In this document: positions 16,333-23,678 of the stretch, piece by piece
Layout of the letters: every line of letters begins with the position of its first letter
Numbering within the stretch: the first letter of the stretch is position 1
NCBI GenBank assembly: GCA_047833645.1
Contig: CP181259.1
Coordinates: 682,001-746,000 of the forward strand
Length of the DNA stretch: 64,000 nucleotides
Direction of reading: 5' to 3'
Source: Pseudolactococcus sp041800635
GTDB taxonomy: Bacteria > Bacillota > Bacilli > Lactobacillales > Streptococcaceae
Program-made: the position numbers and the translations under genes
The notes under the pieces: model-generated
The model's input: only the letters and a program-made list of their open reading frames with translations
Told to the model about the DNA's origin: nothing
The model's database searches: none

Positions 16333-16845
16333 CTAACTTTTATCAACTGCAAAGGCATAATAAAATAACTCTGCACCCCGCCGTGTTCTGATGATTCTAG
16401 CACGAACAGTCATGCCATTACGAATGGCCACATTCATCGAGGAGATATTGGTCTCACGGATCAGTGAGTAGACACGTTCAACCCCCAAAACATCAAAGGC
16501 GTAGGCTTTACAAGCTTGTGCTGCTTCAATGGCATAACCTTGGTGCCAATAATCTCGGTCAAATAAATAACCAATCTCTGTGACCGTTTCACCTTGAACT
16601 TCTTGCAAAGTCAGACCACATTGGCCGATGACTTGGTCAGTTTCTTTTAGGACGACTGCCCATAGACTAAACCCACGCGTTTGATACTGGGTCATCAGAT
16701 TATCAAACCATTGCGCCACTGCTTCGTCAGAAAAGGCGCCATTGTAGGCAAACATGGCCTCATCATCCTGAAGGATTTTGGCAATCACAGCGTAATCTGC
16801 CTGTGTGATTTTACGAAGATAGAGGCGTTGGGTTTCCGTAATCAT
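16333..16845 (-). CDS. GNAT-family N-acetyltransferase, RimJ/RimL-like
   Basis: 170 residues. Seen: TETQRLYLRKITQADY start typical of the family, DQVIGQCGLTLQE (motif D/A region), EIGYLFDRDYWHQGYAIEAA and the late NISSMNVAIRNGM. Acetyl donor site is clear, substrate is not. ATG at 16845 chosen over a TTG two codons earlier because AAGGAG is 7 nt away. Lies between tdk and prfA in the same direction. Confidence 0.85.
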   Translation of the reverse strand: MITETQRLYLRKITQADYAVIAKILQDDEAMFAYNGAFSDEAVAQWFDNLMTQYQTRGFSLWAVVLKETDQVIGQCGLTLQEVQGETVTEIGYLFDRDYWHQGYAIEAAQACKAYAFDVLGVERVYSLIRETNISSMNVAIRNGMTVRARIIRTRRGAELFYYAFAVDKS

Positions 16846-16871
16846 GGACAATCTCCTTATTTTACTGCATT

Positions 16872-17441
16872 TTAAAGGTCAGGCTTAAACCAATGTTTGC
16901 GACAAACGGGGAGGTAGCTTTCATTGCCACCGATTTGGATTTGACTGCCTTCATAGATGGGTTGATTGTTTTCTGTGCGCAAAACCATGGTCGCTTTCTT
17001 GCTACAAAACCAGCAGATCGTTTTGATTTCTTCGATTTTGTCAGCTAGGAGCAAGAGATATTTGCTGCCTTCAAATAAGTCATTCTGGAAATCATTTTTT
17101 AGGCCGAAGGCCATGACTGGGACGTTAAGTTCATCTACCACTCTAGCAAAATCATAGATATTCTTTTTGCTGAGAAATTGGGCTTCATCTATTAAGATGC
17201 AGTAGGGTTTTTCTGGGAGTTTAGCAACATAGTCAAAAACATCTAGGGCCGCATCGATGGGAACGGCTTGTTCGCGCATGCCGATCCGCGAACTGACGAC
17301 GCCAATCTCATCTCGGTTGTCGAGCGCGCTTGTCATGATCACGACAGGCTTGCCCTGTTCCTCGTAGTTATGCGCCACTTTGAGAATTTCAATCGATTTG
17401 CCGCTGTTCATCGTGCCGTACTTAAAATATAATTGTGCCAT
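16872..17441 (-). CDS. tdk: Thymidine kinase
   Basis: 189 residues. Seen: KYGTMNSGKSIEILKVAHNY (P-loop), CILIDEAQFLS (Walker B), and the zinc cysteines CWFC and PVCRKHW. Phosphorylates thymidine in salvage. First gene of the tdk-prfA operon in lactococci and streptococci. The sequence before it is purine-rich and ends against the integrase remnant. Confidence 0.97.
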   Translation of the reverse strand: MAQLYFKYGTMNSGKSIEILKVAHNYEEQGKPVVIMTSALDNRDEIGVVSSRIGMREQAVPIDAALDVFDYVAKLPEKPYCILIDEAQFLSKKNIYDFARVVDELNVPVMAFGLKNDFQNDLFEGSKYLLLLADKIEEIKTICWFCSKKATMVLRTENNQPIYEGSQIQIGGNESYLPVCRKHWFKPDL

Positions 17442-17571
17442 AAAATTTTCACTCTTTCACTACTCTTCCTCACTATTCCCCAAACCCTTATAAATATTGG
17501 CTTTAGACTGATAATAAGAATATCTAACTTCCTCATACTTCCCCGTATTTCCCTCGTTTTGTATACTTTTT

Positions 17572-17602
17572 TGGTGCTAATTTTTACGTTCTATGGTGCT
17601 AA
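17572..17602. repeat. Direct repeats at the integrase end (possible attachment-site region)
   Basis: TGGTGCTAA at 17572-17580 and again at 17594-17602, 22 bp apart, directly behind the integrase stop codon. Site-specific integrases often have their attachment core or arm sites here. No distant partner copy was found in the window. Confidence 0.4.
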
Positions 17603-17603
17603 A

Positions 17604-18732
17604 TTAAATAACAATATTATTCAGTTTTAGATTCATTTCTTGGCGTGATTCCGGTAATACGTGCGTGTAAATATTATTCGTAATACGTGAATCACTATGT
17701 CCGACTCTCTCCATCAATGCTTTTTGTGGCACACCTAGTGCTGCCATCTGAGTGATGTGGCTATGACGAAGCATATGCGCTGAAAATATAGATGAATCTT
17801 TTCCAAATAAGTTAGCTCTAGCCCCTTCCATTTTCATGTAAAGATTAATTGCTTGATTGGAAATTTGAAACCCATTTGATTTAACAAAGACAAAATTTGA
17901 ATTTAGATTCCGTTTTCGAAGTCTATCCAGTATCTCTAAACATCGTTGATTCAAAAAAACATATCGTATTGACTGAGCATTCTTTGTCGGCCCTAATTTT
18001 CTTAGATTTGCATTCCAACTGTATTCTATATACATTGTTGCGTTTAACACGTCAACGTGAGACCATTGGAGTGCCATTGCCTCACCAATCCTCAATCCTG
18101 TCAAGAATAAAAATTCAACACAGTCAGCAAATAAAAGTTGTTCATCGTCATAAGCATTTTTTCTCATGCTATTCAAAAGAATACGCATCTCATCTAGCGT
18201 AAAAAATTTTTGATTTCGCTTTGCAATACTTTCAAGAGTTTTCTTATCTTTGGGCAAGATAACTCTATCCATGATATTAAACTCAGTAATACCCATTTGG
18301 TACGCATATTCAAAGACTTTACTAATTCGCAATTTTAAAGTATGACGCGTTTTATTCGAGTATTCTTTTGAAAATAGATATTCTTGCATCTCCAGTGTTT
18401 CTATATTTGAAATAATTCGTTCACCAAAGGTTGCAATAAAGTCTTTTAAACCATAAGTTTCATTTAGGAAAGTTGTTTCAGCTAATTCCGCTTTACGAAT
18501 TTTAGAAGATTCCGCATAAACTTCATTAACTGTTACTTTTTTTAGTTTTGAAGAAGATTTGTTTTTTCCGAGTTTCTCCTTAATTTTTAATTCAAGCGTA
18601 TTTTGAGCAATCTTTTTTTGATTCTCGACTTGTTGAGTTCATGGTGCAAGAAACTTGTCGCCATTTCCCGTCAACACCTTGATATTTATCAAAAAATTTA
18701 TACTTTCCGCTTGATAGTTTTATTTTATACAT
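17604..18732 (-). pseudogene. int: Tyrosine recombinase (phage/ICE integrase), frameshifted
   Basis: About 375 codons. The N-terminal part begins at 18732 (MYKIKLSSGKYKFFDKYQG, AP2-like arm-binding domain) with AAAGGTAGAG upstream. In a run of seven A (plus-strand T at 18613-18619) the frame is lost; one A fewer restores it into the rest of the protein. Seen in the catalytic part: LTGLRIGEAMAL (Arg), HMLRHSHIT (His-x-x-Arg), VGHSDSRITNNIYTH (His, Tyr). So everything except one base is intact. It is the only clear mobile-element gene of this patch. Confidence 0.9.
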
Positions 18733-18750
18733 ACATCTCTACCTTTCGTC

Positions 18751-18784
18751 AAAAAAAATAGAGAGTAAACTGATACTCTCTATT
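18751..18784 (-). terminator. Terminator upstream of the integrase
   Basis: Perfect 11-bp stem (18757-18767 with 18774-18784) followed by eight T on the minus strand. It would end transcription of whatever once lay upstream in the element. Confidence 0.8.
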
Positions 18785-18848
18785 ATATCATGTTAATATC
18801 TCTTTTTCAGCGATTCAGAGCAAAATTTGAGATACCTTTCATACCCTA

Positions 18849-18995
18849 TTATCGAAATATAGACCCGTCCGTGACTGTCTTTTCATCACTTAGACTTTGA
18901 GATTTTTTAGTATTTTCTCCCCCTCTAATCTGTGCTAGGATCAGGAAACCAACACCAAACAAAAACACAAGAATGCTAGTATAATAGAATATCAA
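18849..18995 (-). CDS. Small one-helix membrane protein or remnant
   Basis: 48 codons from a TTG at 18995 to TAA at 18849. One hydrophobic helix (SILVFLFGVGFLILA) followed by a charged tail (GGENTKKSQSLSDEKTV). No ATG and no clear ribosome site, so it may be the end of a decayed gene. Small membrane proteins of this look are common next to phage integrases. No homology claimed. Confidence 0.35.
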   Translation of the reverse strand: MIFYYTSILVFLFGVGFLILAQIRGGENTKKSQSLSDEKTVTDGSIFR

Positions 18996-19152
18996 TTTTA
19001 TACTAGATTGAACATATTTAAATTTTCTCTATCAATTGAATTTATTATAACCAAAATTTGTAATTAGTACCTCTAAAAAACAGCAAATCAATCAATTAGT
19101 ACTTTTTATATTTACTTTCTTATTGTTAGTTAAGCAATATTTATTAATCTTT

Positions 19153-19182
19153 TCGTTAATGAAATCGTTTTCGTGTTATACT
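19153..19182 (+). promoter_or_regulatory. ceo promoter with cre-like site
   Basis: TATACT (19177-19182) with TCGTTA 18 nt upstream. The spacer contains ATGAAATCGTTTTCG (19159-19173), which matches 14 of 15 positions of the CcpA consensus WTGNAANCGNWNNCW. Suggests catabolite control. Confidence 0.6.
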
Positions 19183-19236
19183 AAGACTAGAACGATTGTC
19201 AGAAACTATTAATAGTCGCTCAACGAATGGAGCAAT

Positions 19237-20208
19237 ATGAACAATCAAAATACAATTGGCTTTTTAAAAAGTCATAAAAAGTATGAACGTCGTATCGCAT
19301 TATTACCTCAGGAATTATCTAAATTAGTAGATCCAAATTCAATTTATTTGGAAAAGAATTATGGCAGTGATTTAGGAATTTCAGATAATAATTACACAAA
19401 CTTAGGTGCTCATATTGTATCTCGAGATGTTGCGTTAGAACAAGACATTATTTGTGATCCAAAGATTGGCGAGTCTGATTTTTTACATCGATTACAGAAA
19501 CATCAGACTGTTTTTGGATGGCTTCATGCAAAACAAAATCAAGATATTACAAATTTACTTTTAGAAACCAAAGTTCGTGCTATTGCTTGGGAAGAAATGT
19601 ATTCAGATAATCGACATATCTTTTGGCGTAATAACGAACTTGCTGGTGAGGCAGCAATTATGCATGCCTTTCTTCTAACAGGACAAATGCCCTATGATAC
19701 AAAAGTTGCAGTGATAGGTCGAGGGAATGTTGCTTTTGGCGCAATAAAAATATTACAAGGTCTTGGTGCCGACGTTACGGTATTTAAACATAATCAAGAG
19801 GAATTATTAAGTAAATCCCTTAATGAATATGATGTTATTGTAAACGCTGCTCTTTGGGATGTTAACAGACATGATCACTTAATATCTCTTGATGATTTAG
19901 CACAGATGAATGCTGGAACTTTAATTATAGATATCTCTGCTGATGTTGCGGGTGGTATCGAAAGTTCCCATATTACAACGATGAACACCCCTTTATATAC
20001 ACAAGATCAAATCAACCACTATGTTATTGATCATACTCCCAGTTTACTTTATAGAACCGCATCTAAAAGTATCTCTCAAGCAATATTCCCCTTTCTTGAT
20101 GATCTAATATTTAAAACTGAAAATGAAGTTTTAAGTAAAGCAACTATCATAGAAAACGGAAAAATTATCGATTCAGATATTTTAGATTTTCAATCTAAAA
20201 AATATTAA
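19237..20208 (+). CDS. ceo: N5-(carboxyethyl)ornithine synthase
   Basis: 323 residues, alanine dehydrogenase/PNT-type fold. Seen: GFLKSHKKYERRIALLPQEL at the N-terminus, AIAWEEM, the nucleotide-binding VIGRGNVAFGAIKILQGLGA, and IIDISADVAGGIESS. Known enzyme in L. lactis: NADPH-dependent condensation of pyruvate with ornithine (or lysine), reported from a sucrose/nisin transposon. Here it sits beside an integrase remnant, in AT-richer DNA than its neighbours, with its own promoter and cre-like site: consistent with transfer. A related alanine-dehydrogenase-like function cannot be excluded. Confidence 0.75.
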   Translation: MNNQNTIGFLKSHKKYERRIALLPQELSKLVDPNSIYLEKNYGSDLGISDNNYTNLGAHIVSRDVALEQDIICDPKIGESDFLHRLQKHQTVFGWLHAKQNQDITNLLLETKVRAIAWEEMYSDNRHIFWRNNELAGEAAIMHAFLLTGQMPYDTKVAVIGRGNVAFGAIKILQGLGADVTVFKHNQEELLSKSLNEYDVIVNAALWDVNRHDHLISLDDLAQMNAGTLIIDISADVAGGIESSHITTMNTPLYTQDQINHYVIDHTPSLLYRTASKSISQAIFPFLDDLIFKTENEVLSKATIIENGKIIDSDILDFQSKKY

Positions 20209-20355
20209 CTTTAACTATATATAAGATCATAACGATAATCTAGAATTTGAAGCAAAAGACTAATTAATATAAGAGATCATAAAATAATTAAGCGACAAAA
20301 CGAATTTTCGCCTGATAAAAATTTTAAAACTCGTTATCATCTCGATGGTATAATT

Positions 20356-20430
20356 ATGTATGAATTTAACAACATTATATCTGATAAAATTGGTATGTCC
20401 CCTAGTATAAAATACATTGTTTCAAAATAA
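20356..20430 (+). other. 24-codon open frame, probable gene stump
   Basis: ATG TAT GAA ... TAA ending exactly in the terminator hairpin. TATAAT at 20349-20354 lies too close for an RNA starting there to include the ATG. Reads as the first and last bits of a deleted gene rather than a working one. Confidence 0.25.
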
Positions 20431-20469
20431 AGTCCATCAGTTTATGCTTACTGATAGACTTTATTTTTT
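20427..20469. terminator. Bidirectional terminator between ceo and the cupin gene
   Basis: ATAAAGTC-ATCAGT pairs with ACTGAT-GACTTTAT (one internal mismatch), T run on the plus strand, shorter one on the minus strand. It separates convergent genes. Confidence 0.75.
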
Positions 20470-20526
20470 ACTCAATTATTTATACTTAGTCAACACATAC
20501 CTTTTTATAGACGCAATACCAATTCC

Positions 20527-20862
20527 CTATTTCTCTTCTTTAATTACAACTAGTAACATTTTGAATGATGTAATTGCCTTCAAAGCGTGAGGAACATCAG
20601 CGGGCATAATAATACTTTGTCCACATACTAAGCTAAATACCTCACCATTAATACTAATCTCTGCATCTCCTTCTAGTATCGTAACCAAAGCATCCCCAGG
20701 AGACGTATGTTCACTAATTGATTCATCTTTATCCAAAGAAAATAGTGTTATACCTGTATTTTTATACTGAACTAAAGTTTTGCTAGCTACCGCATCTGAT
20801 TCAAAATTAATCTCATTTTTTAATTCAAAAACCTTTTGTTATTCAATCTTATTAATATACAT
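20527..20862 (-). pseudogene. Small cupin-domain protein with early stop
   Basis: 111-codon frame from ATG at 20862; codon 8 is TAA (20839-20841), after which the frame is open to 20527. Seen: HTSPGDALVTILEGDAEI, GQSIIMPADVPHALKA, FKMLLVVIK, a complete single-domain cupin of a type common in anaerobes and lactic acid bacteria. A start behind the stop (none with a good ribosome site) would still give a shortened cupin from about residue 43. Immediately upstream lies an 18-bp sequence that also abuts the broken flippase gene at 40.7 kb. Confidence 0.75.
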
Positions 20863-20864
20863 TT

Positions 20865-20882
20865 TAGGGCACCTCTAATAAC
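20865..20882. repeat. 18-bp repeat shared with 40693-40710
   Basis: TAGGGCACCTCTAATAAC, identical in both places and in the same orientation relative to a damaged minus-strand gene. May be the end of an insertion sequence or a recombination scar. Confidence 0.6.
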
Positions 20883-20900
20883 GATGACACAGCGCTTAAC

Positions 20901-20929
20901 TTGAATTTTTCCTCAAAATGTGTCAAAAT
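20901..20929 (+). promoter_or_regulatory. Promoter of the tautomerase gene
   Basis: TTGAAT, 17-nt spacer, CAAAAT. Predicted leader about 22 nt with AAAGAGG. Confidence 0.45.
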
Positions 20930-20958
20930 ACTTCTATAACAGAAAAGAGGTCACCACT

Positions 20959-21147
20959 ATGCCATTTGTCCATATTGATTTATTTGAAGGCCGTACCGAC
21001 GCGCAAAAAATTGCACTCGCGCACGATATCACCGAAGCTGTCATCAAAAACACCGGTGCACCCAAATCTGCCATCCATGTCTTTATTAACGACATGAAGG
21101 AAGGCACTTACTTCCCACAAGGTGAACTTAAAAAAGCAGCTAACTAA
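20959..21147 (+). CDS. 4-oxalocrotonate tautomerase family protein
   Basis: 62 residues, typical length. Starts MPFVHIDLFEGR with the catalytic Pro1 after Met removal, and keeps the conserved Arg and the late HVFINDM segment. Family members catalyse keto-enol tautomerisation; the substrate in lactic acid bacteria is not established. Start at 20959 is required to place Pro at position 1; an earlier in-frame ATG is not used. Ends in a strong terminator. Confidence 0.9.
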   Translation: MPFVHIDLFEGRTDAQKIALAHDITEAVIKNTGAPKSAIHVFINDMKEGTYFPQGELKKAAN

Positions 21148-21185
21148 AAAATGAGTTCTGATCTTGATGTCAGAACTCATTTTTT
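21146..21185. terminator. Tautomerase terminator
   Basis: AAAAAATGAGTTCTGA pairs perfectly with its complement across an 8-nt loop, T run on both strands. It also faces the minus-strand gene at 21358-21528. Confidence 0.9.
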
Positions 21186-21209
21186 CAGTCAGCATCAGCT
21201 TAACTTAAG

Positions 21210-21357
21210 GATGCTGCAAATATGTGTTGGCAGGTGGAACTATGTAAAGTGATCTCAAACGCCTAAACCTTGCGCAAATCACTTGTGCAATGGTCGTGAC
21301 GACCTTCCCGCTGCCTCGGGACTTCAAACATTAGAAAGACTGGCACATCGCCGCAAC
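21210..21357. other. GC-richer structured intergenic segment
   Basis: No gene seen. Contains several hairpins in a row: AAGTGAT...ATCACTT, TTGCGCA...TGTGCAA, the 13-nt palindrome GGTCGTGACGACC, CCCG...CGGG, and TGGCACAT (21341-21348 area) that pairs with ATGTGCCA inside the next gene. Could be the 3' region of the minus-strand gene or a structured RNA. Confidence 0.35.
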
Positions 21358-21528
21358 TTATCTTTTAACGAGAACATAGCGATAATGTGCCATTAACTCA
21401 TTTTGACTGTCATTTTCCCAAGACATCACTTCTACGAGAAATGTATTGGCGTATTTTTTCCTCACAACTCCTGTTATTTTTTCTGAGAAAGAAATAGGTT
21501 GACACGTAATAATACTACCGATTTCGAT
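21358..21528 (-). CDS. Small hypothetical protein apparently starting at ATC
   Basis: 56 residues ending in HYRYVLVKR; sequence begins (M)EIGSIITCQPISFSEKITG, a compact beta-rich small protein. Evidence that it is expressed: perfect promoter TTGACA-17-TATAAT and AAGGAGG placed 8 nt before the first codon, which is ATC. There is no ATG, GTG or TTG in frame near the ribosome site; the nearby GTG is in another frame and stops after 20 codons. Either translation starts at ATC, or a single base change has destroyed an ATG and the gene is newly dead. No family recognised with certainty. Confidence 0.55.
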   Translation of the reverse strand: MEIGSIITCQPISFSEKITGVVRKKYANTFLVEVMSWENDSQNELMAHYRYVLVKR

Positions 21529-21560
21529 ATTATCACCCTCCTTCTATACGTTATATTTAC

Positions 21561-21589
21561 ATTATATCTTTGTTATTTATTTTTGTCAA
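21561..21589 (-). promoter_or_regulatory. Consensus promoter of the ATC-start gene
   Basis: TTGACA (21589-21584), 17-nt spacer, TATAAT (21566-21561): perfect match to the housekeeping consensus. Confidence 0.85.
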
Positions 21590-21623
21590 TTACAATTATA
21601 TTACAAAATGATAAATGACTTGT

Positions 21624-21652
21624 TTCACAGCGCTTCATTTTTGTGATATAAT
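21624..21652 (+). promoter_or_regulatory. coaBC promoter
   Basis: TTCACA, 17-nt spacer, TATAAT; TGA before the -10. Divergent from the previous promoter; the two are about 35 bp apart. Confidence 0.75.
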
Positions 21653-21679
21653 AATAAAAACATAACTGAAAGGCTTATC

Positions 21680-22393
21680 ATGCGCATTCTTATCACATCT
21701 GGTGGGACAACGGAAAACATTGATCAGGTTCGTGGGATTACGAATTTTGCGACGGGTAGCTTAGGCAAGCTCATCGCCCAACGTTTTTTAATGGCAAATC
21801 ATGACGTTATTTTATTAGCTGGTCGAGGCGCTGTCTTACCTGACCCGCACCCCAAATTAACCATTTTACCGATTTCTGATGTGGATGATTTACTGGCCGC
21901 TACGGCTAAATGGACGCCTCAAGCTGATGTTTTTATCCATAGTATGGCCGTGTCTGATTATACGCCGGTTTACATGACTGATTTTGACACGGTGGCTGCC
22001 TCATCTGACCTTGAAGCCTTCCTAACCAAAAGTAATACAGAAAATAAGATTGCCTCTCAGGCTGACTATCAGGTCCTGTTTTTGAAAAAGACCCCCAAGG
22101 TGATTACTTCTATTAAGCAGCACAAGCCTGATATCATTTTATTTGGCTTCAAACTCCTGGTCGATGTCCCCAAAGCACACCTGATCTCTGTCGCCAGATC
22201 AGCATTGACCCAAAACCAAGCAGACTATGTCCTAGCCAATGATCTGACTGAAATTACCGAGACAAGTCATCACGGCTTACTCGTCAGTCAAGAGGCGATT
22301 ATCGAAGCGCACACGAAACTTGAAATTGCTGACCTCATCGTCAGGAAAAGTGAGGAAACTTATGACCAAGATCACACTCGCCATAACCGGTAG
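21680..22393 (+). CDS. coaB: Phosphopantothenate--cysteine ligase
   Basis: 237 residues. Seen: ILITSGGTTENIDQVRGITN, FATGSLGKLIA, MAVSDYTPVY, and the KKTPKVI / LFGFKLL region of the stand-alone CoaB type found in streptococci. Joins phosphopantothenate and cysteine in coenzyme A synthesis. Its end overlaps coaC by 32 bp. Confidence 0.95.
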   Translation: MRILITSGGTTENIDQVRGITNFATGSLGKLIAQRFLMANHDVILLAGRGAVLPDPHPKLTILPISDVDDLLAATAKWTPQADVFIHSMAVSDYTPVYMTDFDTVAASSDLEAFLTKSNTENKIASQADYQVLFLKKTPKVITSIKQHKPDIILFGFKLLVDVPKAHLISVARSALTQNQADYVLANDLTEITETSHHGLLVSQEAIIEAHTKLEIADLIVRKSEETYDQDHTRHNR

Positions 22394-22904
22394 CATTTCA
22401 GCCTACAAGGCTGCCGATATCACGTCAGCCCTGGGCAAGCTGGGCCACCAAGTCACAGTTTTGATGACAGATGCCGCTCAGGCCTTCATCACGCCGCTGA
22501 CTTTACAAGTCCTGTCTAAACGCCCTGTTCATACGAATGTCATGGCCGAAGACAAGGCGGATAGCGTCAACCATATCGACTTGGCCAAAGAGACAGAGAT
22601 TTTCTTAGTGGCACCTGCTTCTGCAGATACGATCGCGCGTCTGGCACAAGGCCGTGCGGATGATATCGTCTCGGCTGTTGCCCTGGCCCTGCCACAAGGG
22701 GTTAAAAAAATCATCGCCCCTGCCATGAATACCAATATGTATGAGAATCCGCTGACCCAGCGCAATATTCAGACCTTGCTGGATCTTGGCTTCATGACAA
22801 TTGATCCTAAGGTTGCCCTGCTCGCCTGTGGTGATGTCGGTCGTGGCGCCTTGGCGGATGTCGCAGATATCGTCCAATACGTCCAGGATAGCTGTCAAAG
22901 CTAA
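22362..22904 (+). CDS. coaC: Phosphopantothenoylcysteine decarboxylase
   Basis: 180 residues, flavoprotein of the HFCD family. Seen: ITGSISAYKA, the catalytic His in NHIDLAKE, PAMNTNMYENP, and ACGDVGRGALADV with the active-site Cys. Next step after CoaB. Start at 22362 is preceded by GTGAGGAAAC; a longer frame from 22320 lies inside coaB and is less likely. Confidence 0.95.
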   Translation: MTKITLAITGSISAYKAADITSALGKLGHQVTVLMTDAAQAFITPLTLQVLSKRPVHTNVMAEDKADSVNHIDLAKETEIFLVAPASADTIARLAQGRADDIVSAVALALPQGVKKIIAPAMNTNMYENPLTQRNIQTLLDLGFMTIDPKVALLACGDVGRGALADVADIVQYVQDSCQS

Positions 22905-22992
22905 GCTTTTAAGCTAGCTGCTCTGATACTGATTATCTTTATTTTATAGAAAGGACCCGAGCCTGTGCCTTATCGCTGGCTCGCTCATCACT

Positions 22993-23574
22993 ATGACTTC
23001 CCCAAAAAATACGTCCAAAGCTTCCGATATCGCAACGCTTAGCATTTTCATCGCCATTATGGTGGTGATTCATCTGCTGTCTAAAATCGTTTATACTTTT
23101 TGGCCTTTCCCAATTCAGCCGACCTTAGTGCATATCCCTGTGATTATCGGGTCTATTGTCTTGGGCTGGCGCAAAGGAGCTGTTCTCGGCTTTGTCATGG
23201 GGATGATTTCCTTTTTGAACTCGACGATTGCGCCGATTCCGACTTCCTTTTTATTCTCACCTTTTGCGCCTCACGGTAATCTCTGGTCACTCTTTGTGTC
23301 TTTTGTCCCTCGAATTCTCGTTGGGATTTTGCCATTTTTCATTTATCAACTGGCTAAAAATCGATTTGGTGCTGGCCTCGCTGGCTTCCTGGGGTCTGCG
23401 ACCAATACCATCCTGGTCCTCAGCTCAGCTTTTCTGTTATTCAACGACCAGCTCAATATGACCTTCAAGGCACTGATTGCCTCTATCATCGCAACAAATT
23501 CAATCGCTGAAGCCATTGCTGCCACCATTTTAACGGCAAGCATTGTGCCGATTTTGATTAAATTTCGGAATTAA
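22993..23574 (+). CDS. ECF transporter S component, possibly for pantothenate
   Basis: 193 residues with about five to six membrane helices; QPTLVHIPVIIGSIVLGWRKGAVLGFVMGM is the typical S-component loop and helix. Binds a vitamin and works with a shared EcfAAT module not in this window. Position right behind coaBC suggests pantothenate (PanT-like); this is inference. Odd: the ATG has no close Shine-Dalgarno; AAAGGA lies 38 nt upstream, in front of a GTG-started 25-codon frame that overlaps the start. Confidence 0.8.
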   Translation: MTSPKNTSKASDIATLSIFIAIMVVIHLLSKIVYTFWPFPIQPTLVHIPVIIGSIVLGWRKGAVLGFVMGMISFLNSTIAPIPTSFLFSPFAPHGNLWSLFVSFVPRILVGILPFFIYQLAKNRFGAGLAGFLGSATNTILVLSSAFLLFNDQLNMTFKALIASIIATNSIAEAIAATILTASIVPILIKFRN

Positions 23575-23581
23575 CTTCGGG

Positions 23582-23606
23582 AAACGTGAAATTCACGTTT
23601 TTTTTT
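23582..23606 (+). terminator. Terminator of coaBC-ECF unit
   Basis: AAACGTGA-AAT-TCACGTTT followed by a run of T. Confidence 0.9.
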
Positions 23607-23678
23607 GTTAAAATAGAATTGTATGAAAATGCTTTCTAAACTCTAAATTAAAGATGTTACAAATCGAAAGGAAATCAC

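Noticed and set aside
21478..21536. GTG-started frame (20 codons) as the true start behind the AAGGAGG at 21537
   Set aside because: GTG follows the AAGGAGG with no usable spacing and its frame stops quickly, while the ATC frame is longer and protein-like with ideal spacing.
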